64,000 nt of DNA from Mallotus nudiflorus (GCA_947683625.1 CANTUR010000340.1:1302001-1366000), one strand, 5' to 3'; shown: positions 11,797-23,065, counted from the first letter of the stretch. Made by a program: numbers and translations. The notes: generated by a model from the sequence alone, not told the origin.

Positions 11797-12051
11797 CTCT
11801 TGAGCGAAAGAGGAGTGTGTAGGCACCCGATTTGGTCAGCCCGTGTTAGGGGATGAATTAGGGGCGCTCAGTTTGACCGGCCTGTTGTCAAGCCCAATGA
11901 TGAGAATGTGAAACTTGGACATGAGAATGAAACCTAAATATCTAAGTGGAAAGTGGACTTGAAAACCTAGAAGCCCAAAAAACCCCAAAATCGAGCCCAA
12001 CTATCCAAATTCAGCCCAAGCCCACTTGGCCCAGCGTAGGCCCGGGCCTAA

Positions 12052-12134
12052 GAGGCATCGCCTCTTTGGCAGCTGCCAATGGGGTGATCGCCTCATCACA
12101 GAGGCGATCACCTCATCGATGAGACGCCACCTCT
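12052..12134. repeat. Palindromic word cluster, 20-bp period, in LTR of element A
   Basis: Variants of GAGGCGATCGCCTC occur at 12052, 12081, 12101 and 12121, the last three exactly 20 bases apart. A perfect 12-base palindrome TGGCAGCTGCCA lies at 12067-12078. The cluster starts 234 bases inside the LTR. Confidence 0.8.
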
Positions 12135-12809
12135 ATGACAGCCCACTTGCAGCTGCATTTAATACAACTGCAATCATGACAATCAAGTGGCGTAGGCCTC
12201 ACTTTCCATACCTCCTTCTTGCGTGAGAAAAAGACTTTTGGGGAAGGAAAAAAGACTAGGAGAGCTCATGATGGGCTAGGAGGCTTAGGGACATGGGAAG
12301 CTAAGGGATAAAAGAAAAAAAATAGAAAAAGGGGGAGGTTGGTGAAAAAAGAAAAAAAAAGCTTTGAAAAAAAAAAGAAAGAAATAAGAGAAAAAAAAAA
12401 GGTCCTCAAGAAAGGGGAGGAAGGTTGAAGAGAAGAGGTCCACTTTCTCCATAAGAGAAGAAGGAAGAAACTTGTGCCAAAGGTAAATACCACATCCTAA
12501 CAAGGATCTCAATCAAAATAGCTTTGAGGGCCTCTCATTTTGGTATAAAATCTGCACTTTGAACTTGACATTTTCATCATTTTATGTTTTCTTGCTTGTG
12601 TGTAACTGAGTCTTTAGCATATTTTAGGTTTATCCCTAATGTGTTTAACTTGATATCTCACTTTATTGATGGGTCTTTGAATACCTTTCTATGTAGTCGT
12701 AGTATGATGAGTGTAGAGTGTGTATATGCATGTTTTGGTTACTTAGAGTAGAAGTCTGCATGTCTTGGGAGTCAGAGTCGGTCTGGTGGTCAGGCAACGC
12801 CTCTTCACA

Positions 12810-12956
12810 GAGGCATCACCTCATCTCAATGAGATGATCGCCTCATCAATGAGGCGATCGCCCCATTGACAGGCCCTTAAGGAGCCTATCTTTTGTGTGT
12901 ATGCTACCTATTTTTGTCTCGGATCTGTAAGAGCCCTGTTGATGAGGCGTCGCCTC
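12810..12956. repeat. Second palindromic word cluster in LTR of element A
   Basis: The same GAGGCGATCGCCTC word family recurs at 12810, 12831 and 12851 (20-21 base steps), with a further GAGGCGTCGCCTC at 12944-12956. It lies downstream of the TATA-like box, unlike the first cluster. Confidence 0.8.
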
Positions 12957-13810
12957 ATTGACAGGGTTAACCCGCTTCCTGCTTCGTTCTTTTATTTGTT
13001 TGCTATGACGTCTGCTTTAATATGTCCCCTTTTGACCTTAAAAATGTCCGTATGATTGCATGATAATGCTTATCTTGACTATTTGATGGTTTCTTTAGTC
13101 CGTAATGTGAAAACCCTTTTTTTATATATATAGAGTCTCCTTTGTAAGTATCGTTACATGTGACTTCATTTTTTTGTGAAAGGAAGGGCTAATTGTGTGA
13201 TATTTGTAGGAAATACTTGATGATTTCTGTCATTAAGTAATCACTTTTACTAGTTATCCCTTGTACATTGCTGCTTTTATGTTATTTTATTGGTTTATTT
13301 TCTGTATATTATTCTTTTATTTAGCCTAAAAAGTGTTGTAATCCTTAATCCCTTTCCCTTTTAATTTTGAATGTATGGTTGTAAATTATTATTTATTTTA
13401 TTTATTGTGTTTTTTGAATGTTGAGATTTAAAGGCATGAAATTGGACTAATGTGCAAACTCGGATTTAATTATAAAATCTAGCAATTATCCGAAAGCAAT
13501 TTCATTACATTTTGTAAATGAGGAAATAATTAAATGGTAATTAAATGAAAAATACAAACGGAGGCCAAACGCAAGGTTGGGTGAGCATTCAAACGCTCAT
13601 ACCCAGTTTCCGAACCCGATCTCTGATGACGGCTTCTAGGAACCTCCATGGAATCTAGTTGCTGTACAGTGTGTCCCGACTTTTATTAGGGTGGCGACTC
13701 CATCTCCGAATAGGCCCATGACCTATATCATATTTTCTAGTGGGCCTTAAGCCCACACAGTGCCATGGTCATCAAACACTTAGGCCCGTGCTAAACCCCG
13801 CCGCCTACAG

Positions 13811-13828
13811 TGGCGACTCCACTGGGGA
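13811..13828 (+). other. Primer binding site of element A, tRNA-Arg type
   Basis: TGGCGACTCCACTGGGGA follows the LTR end by one base. It differs at one position from the complement of the 3' end of plant tRNA-Arg (ACG), TGGCGACTCCGCTGGGGA, as I recall that tRNA. It is the best preserved of the four such sites in the window. Confidence 0.8.
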
Positions 13829-14873
13829 TAGAGAAACTGATTCCAGTGTTTTACGTTTTATCATCTTTAATTATTTTCTTATTTCTTCCTACATTTATGC
13901 ATTCACTACACATTTTTCACACAACAAGTAGTTCAGTCCCTAATAAACTCGATAATAGTCAGTACTTTACTACCTACGTTTCACTCAAACCTGATGGTGG
14001 AATATTTGATTATTGTCACTCACAACACGTACTAATCCGCATTGTTTGACCCTTGAGTGGGGAGACGTATATGGATATATATCGTTGTGGGAGCCGAAGC
14101 CTTTTTACCCAAGACTAAAGCCCATGTAATGACTTAGCAACTATCCTTAAGAATTTTCCCACATACATGTGTATTATGCCATATAATGGACCCTTAAAAT
14201 AAATCTCGAGCCCAACAATAAGTAGTCCAAAATAAAATGAGCTCTCATGTCCAACTAAAGCCCATTATAAATAAGCTAGTCAACAAAGGCTTCTCATGCC
14301 TACTCATAACCCATTTCAAATGGGCCTTAACAAGTAAGTTTATGGCACTAAGGATCTTGGCTCATAGAAAGTGGACTCAGGCTTTATTTAAAGGTCCCAT
14401 TACTTGTCTGAATCATTTTGAGAGTTTTCTTGCATACGTTAGTTTTATTATCCCCTACTGATAATTAAAACCCAGGCCAAAAATCCTAGGACAAGATACT
14501 CGCCATTGAATGTGTGTGGGAGAAATAAGGGTGAAAAGTTGCGCGTTTAAGCTTCTTGTTTTGGTATTATGTATCTTTTTTATATGATTATTTGTTTCTT
14601 AAATTTTCTAAAAAAAAAATCTTGCATTTCATGCATACATGACAATCATTTTAATTTAAAAAAAATCTCACATTGCATGCATACATGACATTCATTTTAA
14701 TTTTCAAAAAAAAAAATCCTTCATTTCATGTATACATGACATTCATTGCAATTTTCAAAAATGCATTATTTTAGCCATAAACCTCTTTTTATTTGGAAGC
14801 AGATCAAAGAAATTTGGCCCACTAATATCAAAGATCCAATTAGACAATTGAGACCACTTAACAAAGAAGCGAG
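13829..14873 (+). other. Leader of element A with about 48-bp tandem repeat
   Basis: This is untranslated sequence between primer site and gag. At 14600-14760 three copies of an A-run plus ATGCATACATGACA recur (14631, 14677, 14728; 46-51 base steps). Similar GCATACATG words lie in the leaders of E (about 43110) and G (about 54535). No gene is seen. Confidence 0.6.
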
Positions 14874-15698
14874 ATGGCAGGACCTTGTAATTTTGATGTT
14901 GAAGCTTTCAAGAAAGAACTGTTGAAAGAGATCAGGGATGAGATGCAACAAATGGTTAGGGACATGGTTCTTGAGATTAAAGGAAAGATGCTCTCTAATA
15001 AAGATGATTCTGAAACCAGAACTATTTTGGGTGAATAATTGAAAGGAAAAGCACCAGTGGATTCTACCAAGACCGAATGAATGAAAGACCTGATAAAAAA
15101 GATGAATCAATTGCAGATCGTATTGAAGAACCATGGGCTCAGTCCGAACTTTGCTGATGTTGACTTGGATTTGGGTTCTCGAGAACCACTGCCCCCAAAA
15201 TAAAAATTCCTAACTATGAAGAAATACTCTGGTACTGATGACCTTTACTTGCATCTGAAGCAATATGTCACTTACATGAAGGCCACTGAGTTGTCAGAAA
15301 CTTAAATTGTCAAGCAATTTCCATTATCCTTGGAAGGAGCTGCTATCAATTGGTACTACACTTTGGATGCATATGTCCAGCAAGACTGGAAGGAGTTGTG
15401 TTCAGTCTTTATCAAACAATTTGGGCTAAACTTTCAGTTTGAAGTTTCTCTTCAAGAGCTACAGAATACCGTGCAAAGACCTAACGAGCTCTTCGTGAGT
15501 TTCTTAAATAGGTGGAGAGGAAAGTTAGCTCAGATGAATCACAGACCTGCAGAGTCAGACCAGTTAATTATAACAATATAAGCCTGCATCCCTCCTCTAG
15601 CTGACAAGTTGAAAGACATGGGCATAAGGGACTTTAAAGAGTTATATCATTTTGGGGTGCAAGTTGAAACCGACTTGAATTTGGACACTCAAGAATAA
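14874..15698 (+). pseudogene. gag remnant of element A (retrotransposon gag domain)
   Basis: Gag would form the capsid of the virus-like particle. A single frame of 274 codons runs from ATG at 14874 to TAA at 15696-15698, with in-frame stops but no net frameshift. The N-terminal 50 residues are helix-forming (LLKEIRDEMQQMVRDMV). The conserved gag domain follows at about 15220-15560, with LYLHLKQYV, LEGAAINWYYTLD, DWKELCSVFIKQF and RPNELFVSFLNRW. No zinc knuckle follows. Stops fall at positions usually Gln or Arg. It resembles the gag of E and G but is clearly a different family. Confidence 0.8.
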
Positions 15699-17189
15699 TT
15701 ATTATCGATTGTAATGGTTTCAAATAATGTTTTGCTGCAATATTTTCTTTTATGCTAATGAATGCTTGGTTATTTAATTTGCATGAGTATTAATTTGTTA
15801 TAATTGTGCATGCAATCTTATGCTTGATGAGAGAGAGATTTGAAAAAAGAAAAAAAAGGAAAAAGAAATCCCCAAAAAATGAGAGGATTAAAATATCATA
15901 ATTGACTTTCAAACTTTTCTTCGAGCACATTCAACTTCAAGTTTTTTCCTAAAATAAATTCCTCATATTCATTAAAATAAAATAAAATAAAATAAAAAGC
16001 AAAAAAAAAAAGAAAAAAAGGAAAGAAAAAGAAAATGAAAAGGGACGAAAGCATGGGGAAAAAAGGGAAACCTTTGTTTGTGCCACCAACATTTGAAAAG
16101 TCAATTTTGAGCAATCCTTGAAAAATATTTTTTAAATAAAACTCCCACTAATTGTGAGCTGAAAAATAGTTGGTCAGAAAACCCACAAAGGGCTTATCAA
16201 TAACAAGCATAATGTGGCATGCTTGATTATAACAGAGAAGTAATCATGTGAAGATAGTCATAACTGACATGTTGTTAGCACGTGAAGTGTTAGACATGGA
16301 CTCATTAGTTTTGCAGCAATCAACAACATCAGTAACATCAATGTCCGATGATCAATAGCAAGAGCAGTCAGCAGCTAAAGTGGTAATATGAACATCGAGC
16401 GCAATAAAAGTGATTGACCATCACCATGAATTTGCAACCACCCAGCTAGGTTTGAAAACTCCTAGAAAAGGAGCGACCTAGGCAAAAAAGGGAAAATAAA
16501 AAAAATGAAAAAATGAAAGACCTAGCTAGGTTTGAAAACTCCTAGAAAAGGAGAGACCTAGGCAAAAGAGGGAATATAAAACAAAATCAATTGCATTTTC
16601 ATTCTGAGAAAAGACTTCAAAAGATCATAAGATTATACTTGGTGGTCTAAAAGCAGGAGAGTCTATCAAGTCCTTGGCTGGGGGGTAATTTTTGAGATGA
16701 GTTGAGTCTCATGAGTAATGGAGTTTTCAAATAAAGCCTCTTCCACACTAAGGCTCAAGCACAACTATTATATGACAATAAAGCATTCTAAGGAAGCAAC
16801 TAAGCTGAGGGCGTGAATCGTTATAATCATCCCGATTTGATCATGAGGGGGTCTTAAATTCTGCTTCATTTGGATAAGTTGGTCTTAATAGATTTAAATT
16901 CAAATTCTTTGATGTGATGTGGACCAGTTCTTGAAGATTAATCCTAAATAGGAAGGGCATTTGTCTATTGACTGTCTTCTTAATTATTCATGCATACACA
17001 ATTATTTTGCAAAAATCATTTTTAGGTTTCATGCTGAGGCACATTAGAATAATGCATGTTTTCTATAAGCATTGCACACACCACACGAGCATGTGTTGTC
17101 AAAATAACTTTTGAGAGATTCCAAAAATCACATCCATGCATACATTGATTTTGGACTCTTTTTGGATGTGTAATAGAATAAGCTATCTC
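15699..17189 (+). other. Noncoding region of element A with purine-rich tracts and an 80-bp duplication
   Basis: A/G-rich runs lie near 15838-15890 and 15975-16070. At 16444 and 16524 the block AGCTAGGTTTGAAAACTCC is repeated 80 bases apart, with internal CTAGG/CCTAG arms. No pol motif is visible in any frame. Confidence 0.6.
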
Positions 17190-17700
17190 AAGTGCTTGGG
17201 ATGCAGTTTTCTTGTTTGGTTTTGCCTAACGCCTTGTGAGGCTATACGATTTGTTTTGATTTACTTGCTTATTTTGATTTCGTTTGATGCTTGTGAGGTG
17301 ACATCATTTTATTATCTTCGCCTAACGCCTCAGAGGCTATATGGAATCTTTTGTTTGTCTTTATTTGATGTGTGTTTTATTTATTATTTGTTAAGCCTAA
17401 TGCCCCAAAGGCTACATGGCTTATTTTTGTTGATTTTGCCTGATGCCAATGCGGCTATATTGCCTGATGTGATTTTTCATCCGCCTAGCACCTCAGAGAT
17501 TACATGGCACTTTCTATTTGATCTTATTTTATGCATGTTTCTATCTATTTGTTGGTCTTACCTGATGCTCCCAAGGCTATATGGTATTCATTGTTGTTCC
17601 TGCCTGATGCTTGCATGGCTATATGGCTTCCATGGTTGTTCTCTTCATTTTTTTTGTTTGCTGATAGAAGTGTCAATGTTCATAAGCATTCATTTCCTAG
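17190..17700 (+). repeat. Diverged tandem repeats with GCCT/AGGC arms, element A
   Basis: Seven copies of a GCCTRATGCC..GGCTATATGG-like word occur at about 17224, 17320, 17394, 17438, 17481, 17560 and 17601. Several contain short inverted arms such as GCCTCAGAGGC. The open frame at 17136-17705 is produced by this repeat and is not treated as a gene. Confidence 0.7.
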
Positions 17701-17740
17701 TTTGATCGGCCTGTAGCTGAGGGCAAGCTGTGGATTTTCT

Positions 17741-18510
17741 CTGATCGAAGTATCAAGATTAAGGGACTACCTCTCGAGCCAAGAAAACCCGAGGATGACG
17801 GCATGAGCTTCTTATTATTGTTGGGGAACTGCCTCTCGAGCCAGGAAAACCTGAGGATAATGGCATGAGCTTCATGTTATTATTGAGAGACTACCTTTTG
17901 GGCTACGAAAATCTAAGGATTATGTCTCGCAAGAGGGGGCTGTTTGGGTTTGAATCCCCGAAGCTCAAGGATAGGGCTGTTCGGGTTTGAATCCCCGAAG
18001 CTCAAAGAGAGGGCTGTTCGGGTTTGAATCCCCGAAGCTCAAAGATAGGGTTGTTCAGGTTTGAATCCTCGAAGCTCAAAGATCGAGATGAATATTTGGG
18101 TGGTATCCCCAAAGTCGAAAGTAAAGGACTACTGGGCCAGGAAAACCTGGAAGTCTATGTCCCTGAATGAGTGATAATCGGACCAGAAAAATCCAAAAGC
18201 CACATCCCTAATGGTTATCGGGCTAGGAAAACTCGAGAATCGAGTTTCGGTGTTATGATGATTTGGCCAGGAAAACCCAAGAATCATATTTTAGGTGTTG
18301 TGATGATCGGCCAAGAAAGCCCGAGAATCATGTTTCAGGTGTTGTGATGATCGGGCCAGGAAAACCCGAGAATCAAGTTTCATGTGTTGTGATGATCAGC
18401 CAGGAAAATTTGAGAATTATGTTTTGTGTGTGGTGATGATCGGTCTAGGAAAACCAGAGAATCATGTTTCAGGTGACTGATGGTTGGGCCAGGAAAACCC
18501 AAAAGTATAG
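17741..18510 (+). repeat. Three successive minisatellites with hairpin units, element A
   Basis: Unit type 1 (about 61 bp) recurs near 17766, 17826 and 17887 and contains CTCGAGCC and AAAACCCGAGG. Unit type 2 (37 bp) starts at 17938, 17975, 18012 and 18049 and contains GGGTTTGAATCCCCG. Unit type 3 (about 46 bp) recurs some eight times from 18120 to 18510 and contains CGGGCCAGGAAAACCCG. All units can pair CGGG with CCCG, so the arrays share a hairpin theme despite different lengths. Confidence 0.85.
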
Positions 18511-18557
18511 AGGCAAATTATATTCATGTAGCATTGTTCTAGCCATTTTTATAAGAG

Positions 18558-19494
18558 TTATATTTTTCCTTTCAAATACCCTATTTTGTTGAGGAGTTCT
18601 AGGAGATGAAAATGTATGAGAAATACCATTTTCATTACAATAGTTTTTAAAAAATTCATTTTCAAATTCAATTCCATGATCACTTCTAATAAAAGAAATA
18701 TATAAGCCTTTTTCTTTTTAAACTCTTTTTGCAAACTTTTCAAAATTTTTAAATGCATTATTCTTATGACCAAGGAAACATACCCATGTAAATCTAAGTA
18801 ATCATCAACCAATACATATGCATAGTGCATTTCGTCGAGACTAGTAACTCTAGTTAGTCCAAAGAAATCCATATGTATAAGTTTAAGTGGCCTAGAGGTG
18901 GACACTACCTTTTTTTAACTGAAATGAGGACTTGGATTATTTTCCCTTTTGGCAAACATCATAAGGTTTATCCTTAGTGAATTCAAGCTTAGGTAAACTA
19001 ATAACAAGTTCATGTTTACAAAGATCATTCAAAAGCTTAAAATTTGCATGTCCTAACCTTCTACACCATGTCCATGTGTCATGGGAGATAGACACTAAGC
19101 ATTTTATGTCTTTGTTATCAATTTTATTCAAATCAATGACATAAACATTGTCTACTCTTTCACCACTAAAAATAACTTTGTTTTTATTAAAACTACTAAC
19201 AAAACAATTTTTAGGATAGAAAGTTACCTTATTTCCCATGTCATATAATTGACTTATACTAAGCAAATTATGTTTAAGACCATCAACAAAAAACATATGA
19301 TGTATAGATAAGGATTTAGGATTACCTATTTCTCTAATGCCAATAATTTTTCCTTTTGCATTATCCTCAAAAGTAACGTGTCCTCCATCCTTAGCATCAA
19401 ATTTATTGAATTGCTCTTTGTCTCTTGTCATGTGCCTTGAACATCCATTATCAAGATACCACTTACTTTTTATTCTTATGGATTTCAAGCACAT
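18558..19494 (-). pseudogene. Copia pol remnant of element C: protease, pre-integrase, integrase start
   Basis: Minus-strand reading gives WYLDNGCSRHMTRD at the protease site: the family Asp-Ser-Gly is Asp-Asn-Gly, so the active site is altered. The GAG-pre-integrase domain follows, ending in LGHANFKLLNDLCKHELV and a CQKGK. The integrase start is LIHMDFFG and YVLVDDY, holding the first catalytic Asp. After a stop at about 18919 the frame continues to about 18558, where the element is cut off before the last catalytic Glu. The piece 18937-19494 is free of stops over 185 codons, so C is somewhat better preserved than D. Confidence 0.85.
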
Positions 19495-19599
19495 CTACAC
19501 AATACAATTTAAGTGTTCTTTCAGACCTAAACCTTTTTTGGTCTAGGTTAGTTAGTTTCAAGATAATCCATAGGAAGTAAATTCATATGCAGTCTTCTA

Positions 19600-21529
19600 T
19601 AAAAGCACACATTATTAGTATATCCTTTGATCATGCAATAATAACATACAACATTTTCAAATTTATTCCTCCTAGAATGAAATGCTTTCCTAGTGTTTGC
19701 AACGTGCTTTTAGTGTTATATGTATCTCCTATTGTTTTGTGTCATTAAGTGAGACATGCATTAGCAATGGTGATGTGAATTTTGATAATTTTGTGCAACA
19801 TGTTTATGTGCATTATATTGTGTAGCATGCCTATTATAATTTTCTCTAATGTACATATAATCATGCTTGGGTTTAGGTGCTCTAGTTTGAGCTTTACCTC
19901 TTTGTGTTAATGAAGGACAAATCTCATGAGACTTTTCCTTGCTATTTAACACATGAGATCTTTTAGTTTTGAAAGCTTGAGTCTCATTTGATTTGGAGGT
20001 TGAAGGAGTGGAATCATGTGAAGCTTTTACAAAATTAATATGTGATAAAGATGATAAAGACATTCCATTCTTATATCCAATTCCATAGGTATCTCCATGA
20101 AATTTTTGAGACTCAAGAAGACTATCTAAAGTTTCTTTTCCTCTCTTAAATTTAGCAATGAAATTCTTTAATTCTACGACCTCCTTAAAAAGCTTATGAT
20201 TTTCATAATTTACTTTTTTAAGTTGATCTTCCAAAGAATTAGAAGATTTTGCATCACTAACAAGTTTTTTCATTTGATTTAACAAGTTTAGCAAAATTAA
20301 TTTTTAAAATTTCTAATTCTCTATTTAAGCTACCTAACTCATGCTTATAATGTTTCTTCTTAGATAATAAACTTTTGCATTTAACAAGTAATTTGCTCAC
20401 AATAGAGCTCTCATCATCATCACAATAATTATCACAATCATCAAAGGAAGAATAATAAGTAATTGGTACCTTATTTTCATTTTTAAGAGCCATAAAACAA
20501 ATAGTAGCCACCTCTTGTTGTTCCTCTTCCTCTTCAAATTCGAAGGAATCATCCCAAGTAGTTTTGAATGCCTTCTTCTTATCTTTTGCTCCCTTGTTCT
20601 TGAATTTGAGTTTGAGACACTCACTTCTAATATGTCCCAGTTTCTTACATTCATAGCAAGTAACCTCCTTAGATTTATTTTTCCCATCTTCTTCAAACTT
20701 CTTATTGAAGTCCCTTATTCTTAAGAAGTTTTTCTTTCTCAAAAACTTCTTAAAGTTCCTAGTAAGCATGGCAATATCACCATCTTCAATACTAAAATCT
20801 TTGATGCTTTCCTCTTCACTATCTTCTTGAAGAGCTTTTAGAGCAATGCTCTTTTTCTTTTCTTCTTTCTCTTCTTGTTCTTCACCTCTTTGCTTGATAG
20901 TGAGCTTAGGTGTTAAGAGCTTACCAATAAGCACATCGGTCGATAGAGTGGAGAGGTCTTGAGCTTCCTTAATTGAAGTAACATGAGATTCCCAATCCTT
21001 TTTAGGTAGGATTCGTAGAATCTTGTTGTTTACTTCTTCCTTAGAGAAATGTTTTCCAAGTTTTTTAAAGGTTATGAGGAGAGCATTGAGACAATTTGTC
21101 ATCTCCATGATTAATTCAAAAGTCTTCATTTTAAAGAGTTCATATTCATACATATGAAGTTGAACCTTCTTGCTTCTTACTTGAATGTTGCCTTTATAGT
21201 GGTTTTCTAAGGTCTCCCACATTTCTTTGGCTGACATATAATGTTGAAGCTTGCCTCCTTCTTCTTTTGTCATTGAAGAGACTAAAGTAATCATAGCCTC
21301 TTTATTTTTGTGATGTTCTTCCTTTTGATCAATACTCCATTGGATTTTTATAAGAATAGTTACCATACCATCAATGATAGTTATAGGTAGATCCTAACCT
21401 TTTAGGATAATATCCTAAAGTTTGATGGAATCACAATCAAGATATAATTCCATTTTGAATTTCCAATGTGGATAGTCACTACCACTAAAGAATGGTCTAA
21501 GAGAAGAGATGTTTTATGATTCACTCCAT
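19600..21529 (-). pseudogene. Copia gag remnant of element C (UBN2-type gag with zinc knuckles)
   Basis: The ATG is at 21529, but a one-base loss right after it breaks the start compared with D. A 369-codon open stretch (21366-20257) holds the UBN2-type gag core (MWETLENHYKGNIQVRSKK, ILPKKDWESHV) and a first zinc knuckle CYECKKLGHIRSEC (CX2CX4HX4C, intact). A second frame (20294-19761) is a coiled-coil and basic tail. A second knuckle near 19600-19646 reads CYYCMIKGYTNNVC, with His replaced by Tyr. Two knuckles and this gag type are typical of Sireviruses. Confidence 0.8.
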
Positions 21530-21568
21530 ATGATCTTGTATTCTAGCAATGAAGTACCTAAAATTCAA

Positions 21569-21580
21569 GCTTTGATACCA
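21569..21580 (-). other. Second primer-site-like copy, element C (initiator tRNA-Met type)
   Basis: The minus strand reads TGGTATCAAAGC, one base from the usual Copia primer site TGGTATCAGAGC. It lies 196 bases downstream of the LTR-adjacent copy at 21765-21776. In element D the corresponding distance from primer site to gag start is short, so C carries about 195 extra bases between two copies. Confidence 0.6.
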
Positions 21581-21764
21581 AATGAAAACGTTTATAGGTC
21601 ATACCAAACCTATATCACCTTTTAATGGTGCCTATTAGACTAGTCGGCCATCGTCTCCACCGATGCGCCAACACAAATGAGCGGAGAACCCTACTTCAGT
21701 GACATAGTTCACAAGTGAGAGTTATCATTGGTGCTCTACCCTAATCAATGGTAAGGGACAACTA

Positions 21765-21776
21765 GCTCTAATACCA
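21765..21776 (-). other. Primer binding site of element C next to the LTR
   Basis: The minus strand reads TGGTATTAGAGC, one base from the usual tRNA-Met-complementary site, a few bases after the LTR end. It supports placing the LTR at 21781-23065. Confidence 0.75.
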
Positions 21777-21780
21777 AATA

Positions 21781-23065
21781 AAAAGAGTCCAAGAGGGGGG
21801 TGAATAGGACTATCAAATAAAAATGAGAAATTAAAAGAATTATTTGTAAGAATTGAATGGAAGTTGAGAAGGTAGAATGATGAATACAAAGATTTAAGGA
21901 GTTCGGATTAAACAACAATCCTATGTCTCAACCTAACTTATCCCTAAGTTAGGATCTTTAATCACCCACAATCTTATTCACAAGATTGAGATTATATAAG
22001 ATTTTTATGGCTCGCTCTTATAACCTTACAATATGAGTTTTCAAGGCTCTCTCAAAAACCAAAACCCAAGTATTTCAATGGACAACACTTAAACTAATTC
22101 CTTTAAAAATAAATCTCACTTCCCTTATAATCTAACCCAAGATTTAAGATGGAGAGAAATTCTATTTCTAACACACACCCAACTCTCACAAGAGTTATAT
22201 AAATAAAGAATTGTTTAAGAGAATTTGAGAGCTCAATGAATGCTTAAGAATGAATGAATGATAAATAAGTTTCTTAACTTCCATTTAGCTCTAAAGATAT
22301 TTTTTCTTAAAAATATAGTTTTTGGAGGTGCAAATGATGTGTCCAATATCTATATTTTGAATCATTGAAAGTGATGATGTCAAACAACTATTCATGGATT
22401 GAAACTATGGTTGGTTGCTTAAGACATTTGCATTTTCCCACACTTTCTTCATAGAAGATATAGATATTTGAATTAGCTTTCCATATCATTTTGAATCACC
22501 AAAATTAGACTTTTTTAGATGAGGATATGTCCAAAATACTAAGAGCTATGCAATCTGAAATGCAGAATACTATCAAATAGCTATAACCTAAGTTGAGCTT
22601 GTGATTTGCTATTGAATAATTTTGAATTTGCCTATACTTTCTTCATCAAATTTTTATATATTTTACTTATATTTCCATATCATTTCGAATCACCTAAATT
22701 AGACTTCTATAGATCAGGATATGTCCAAAATACTAAAAGATGTGCAGTTTGAGATGGCAGACGTATACGTGGATTTTGACTCAAAATTTGCATAACCAAA
22801 TGAACTTGGATTTTGAAAAATAAGCCTAATTCATAAATCTCAAGATTTCTACTTCAAATGTGAAGAAGATAACTTTCTCATTATAAAGCTCTAAGGATGT
22901 CAAAAGCCTCCTTGAATCTCAAAGGTCCAATCAGCCCAAGATAATTATACTTCATTTTAATTTCCAATAGAGTACTAACTTATGCACACTTAAATAAAAA
23001 AATTAAATGCTCAAAATTAAGTTTGTTAAGATTAAAATTAAGATTGATTATTGCTAAGGTCAACA
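21781..23065 (-). repeat. 5' LTR of element C, with 191-bp internal duplication
   Basis: The LTR starts TGTTGACC on the minus strand at 23065 and ends near 21781. It shares with D an inverted AACTTA/TAAGTT block near the U5 end. Inside it, TTTCCATATCATTT recurs at about 22480 and 22671 within two 191-bp tandem copies covering about 22450-22790. The 23065 boundary is where sequence shared with the other F LTR begins. Confidence 0.65.

Larger units (their letters stand above)
11818..13809 (+). repeat. 5' LTR of element A
   Basis: It begins TGTAGGCACCCGATTTGG and ends CCGCCTACA, one base before the primer site. The TGTA-GCACC-ATTTT start is shared with the LTRs of E and G. It contains two clusters of palindromic words (12052-12134 and 12810-12956), a purine-rich stretch (12290-12470), a TATA-like TATAAAA at 12544-12550, and a primer-site-like decoy at 13692. 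Length is 1992 bp, close to E (2063) and G (2257). Confidence 0.85.
11818..18539 (+). mobile_element. Tat-like Ty3/Gypsy element A, gag-only, 3' end lost
   Basis: It has a 1992-bp LTR, a tRNA-Arg-type primer site, a long leader, one gag frame, then about 2.8 kb of noncoding and tandemly repeated DNA. No protease, reverse transcriptase or integrase is seen. It ends abruptly at about 18539 against the truncated Copia element C, and its own 3' LTR is absent, probably through a deletion. Loss of pol by that deletion cannot be excluded, but the minisatellites already occupy the place where pol should start. Confidence 0.75.
18540..23065 (-). mobile_element. Sirevirus-like Ty1/Copia element C, 3' part truncated
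   Basis: On the minus strand it has an LTR (23065-21781), primer site, gag, protease and the start of integrase, then stops at 18540 against the minisatellite of element A. Reverse transcriptase, RNase H and the 3' LTR are missing. Gag type, zinc knuckles and pol order match element D, and the U5 regions share an inverted AACTTA/TAAGTT block, so they are related subfamilies. It was inserted in the 3' LTR copy of F. Confidence 0.8.

Noticed and set aside
12266..12512. Minus-strand open frames rich in Phe and Leu
   Set aside because: They arise from a purine-rich tract of the A LTR; no domain and biased composition.
14766..15134. 122-codon minus-strand frame
   Set aside because: It is the shadow of the plus-strand gag of element A, whose conserved motifs are on the other strand.
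17136..17705. 189-codon open frame on the plus strand
   Set aside because: It is produced by the tandem GCCT..GGCTATATGG repeats and has no domain; composition is that of a repeat translation.
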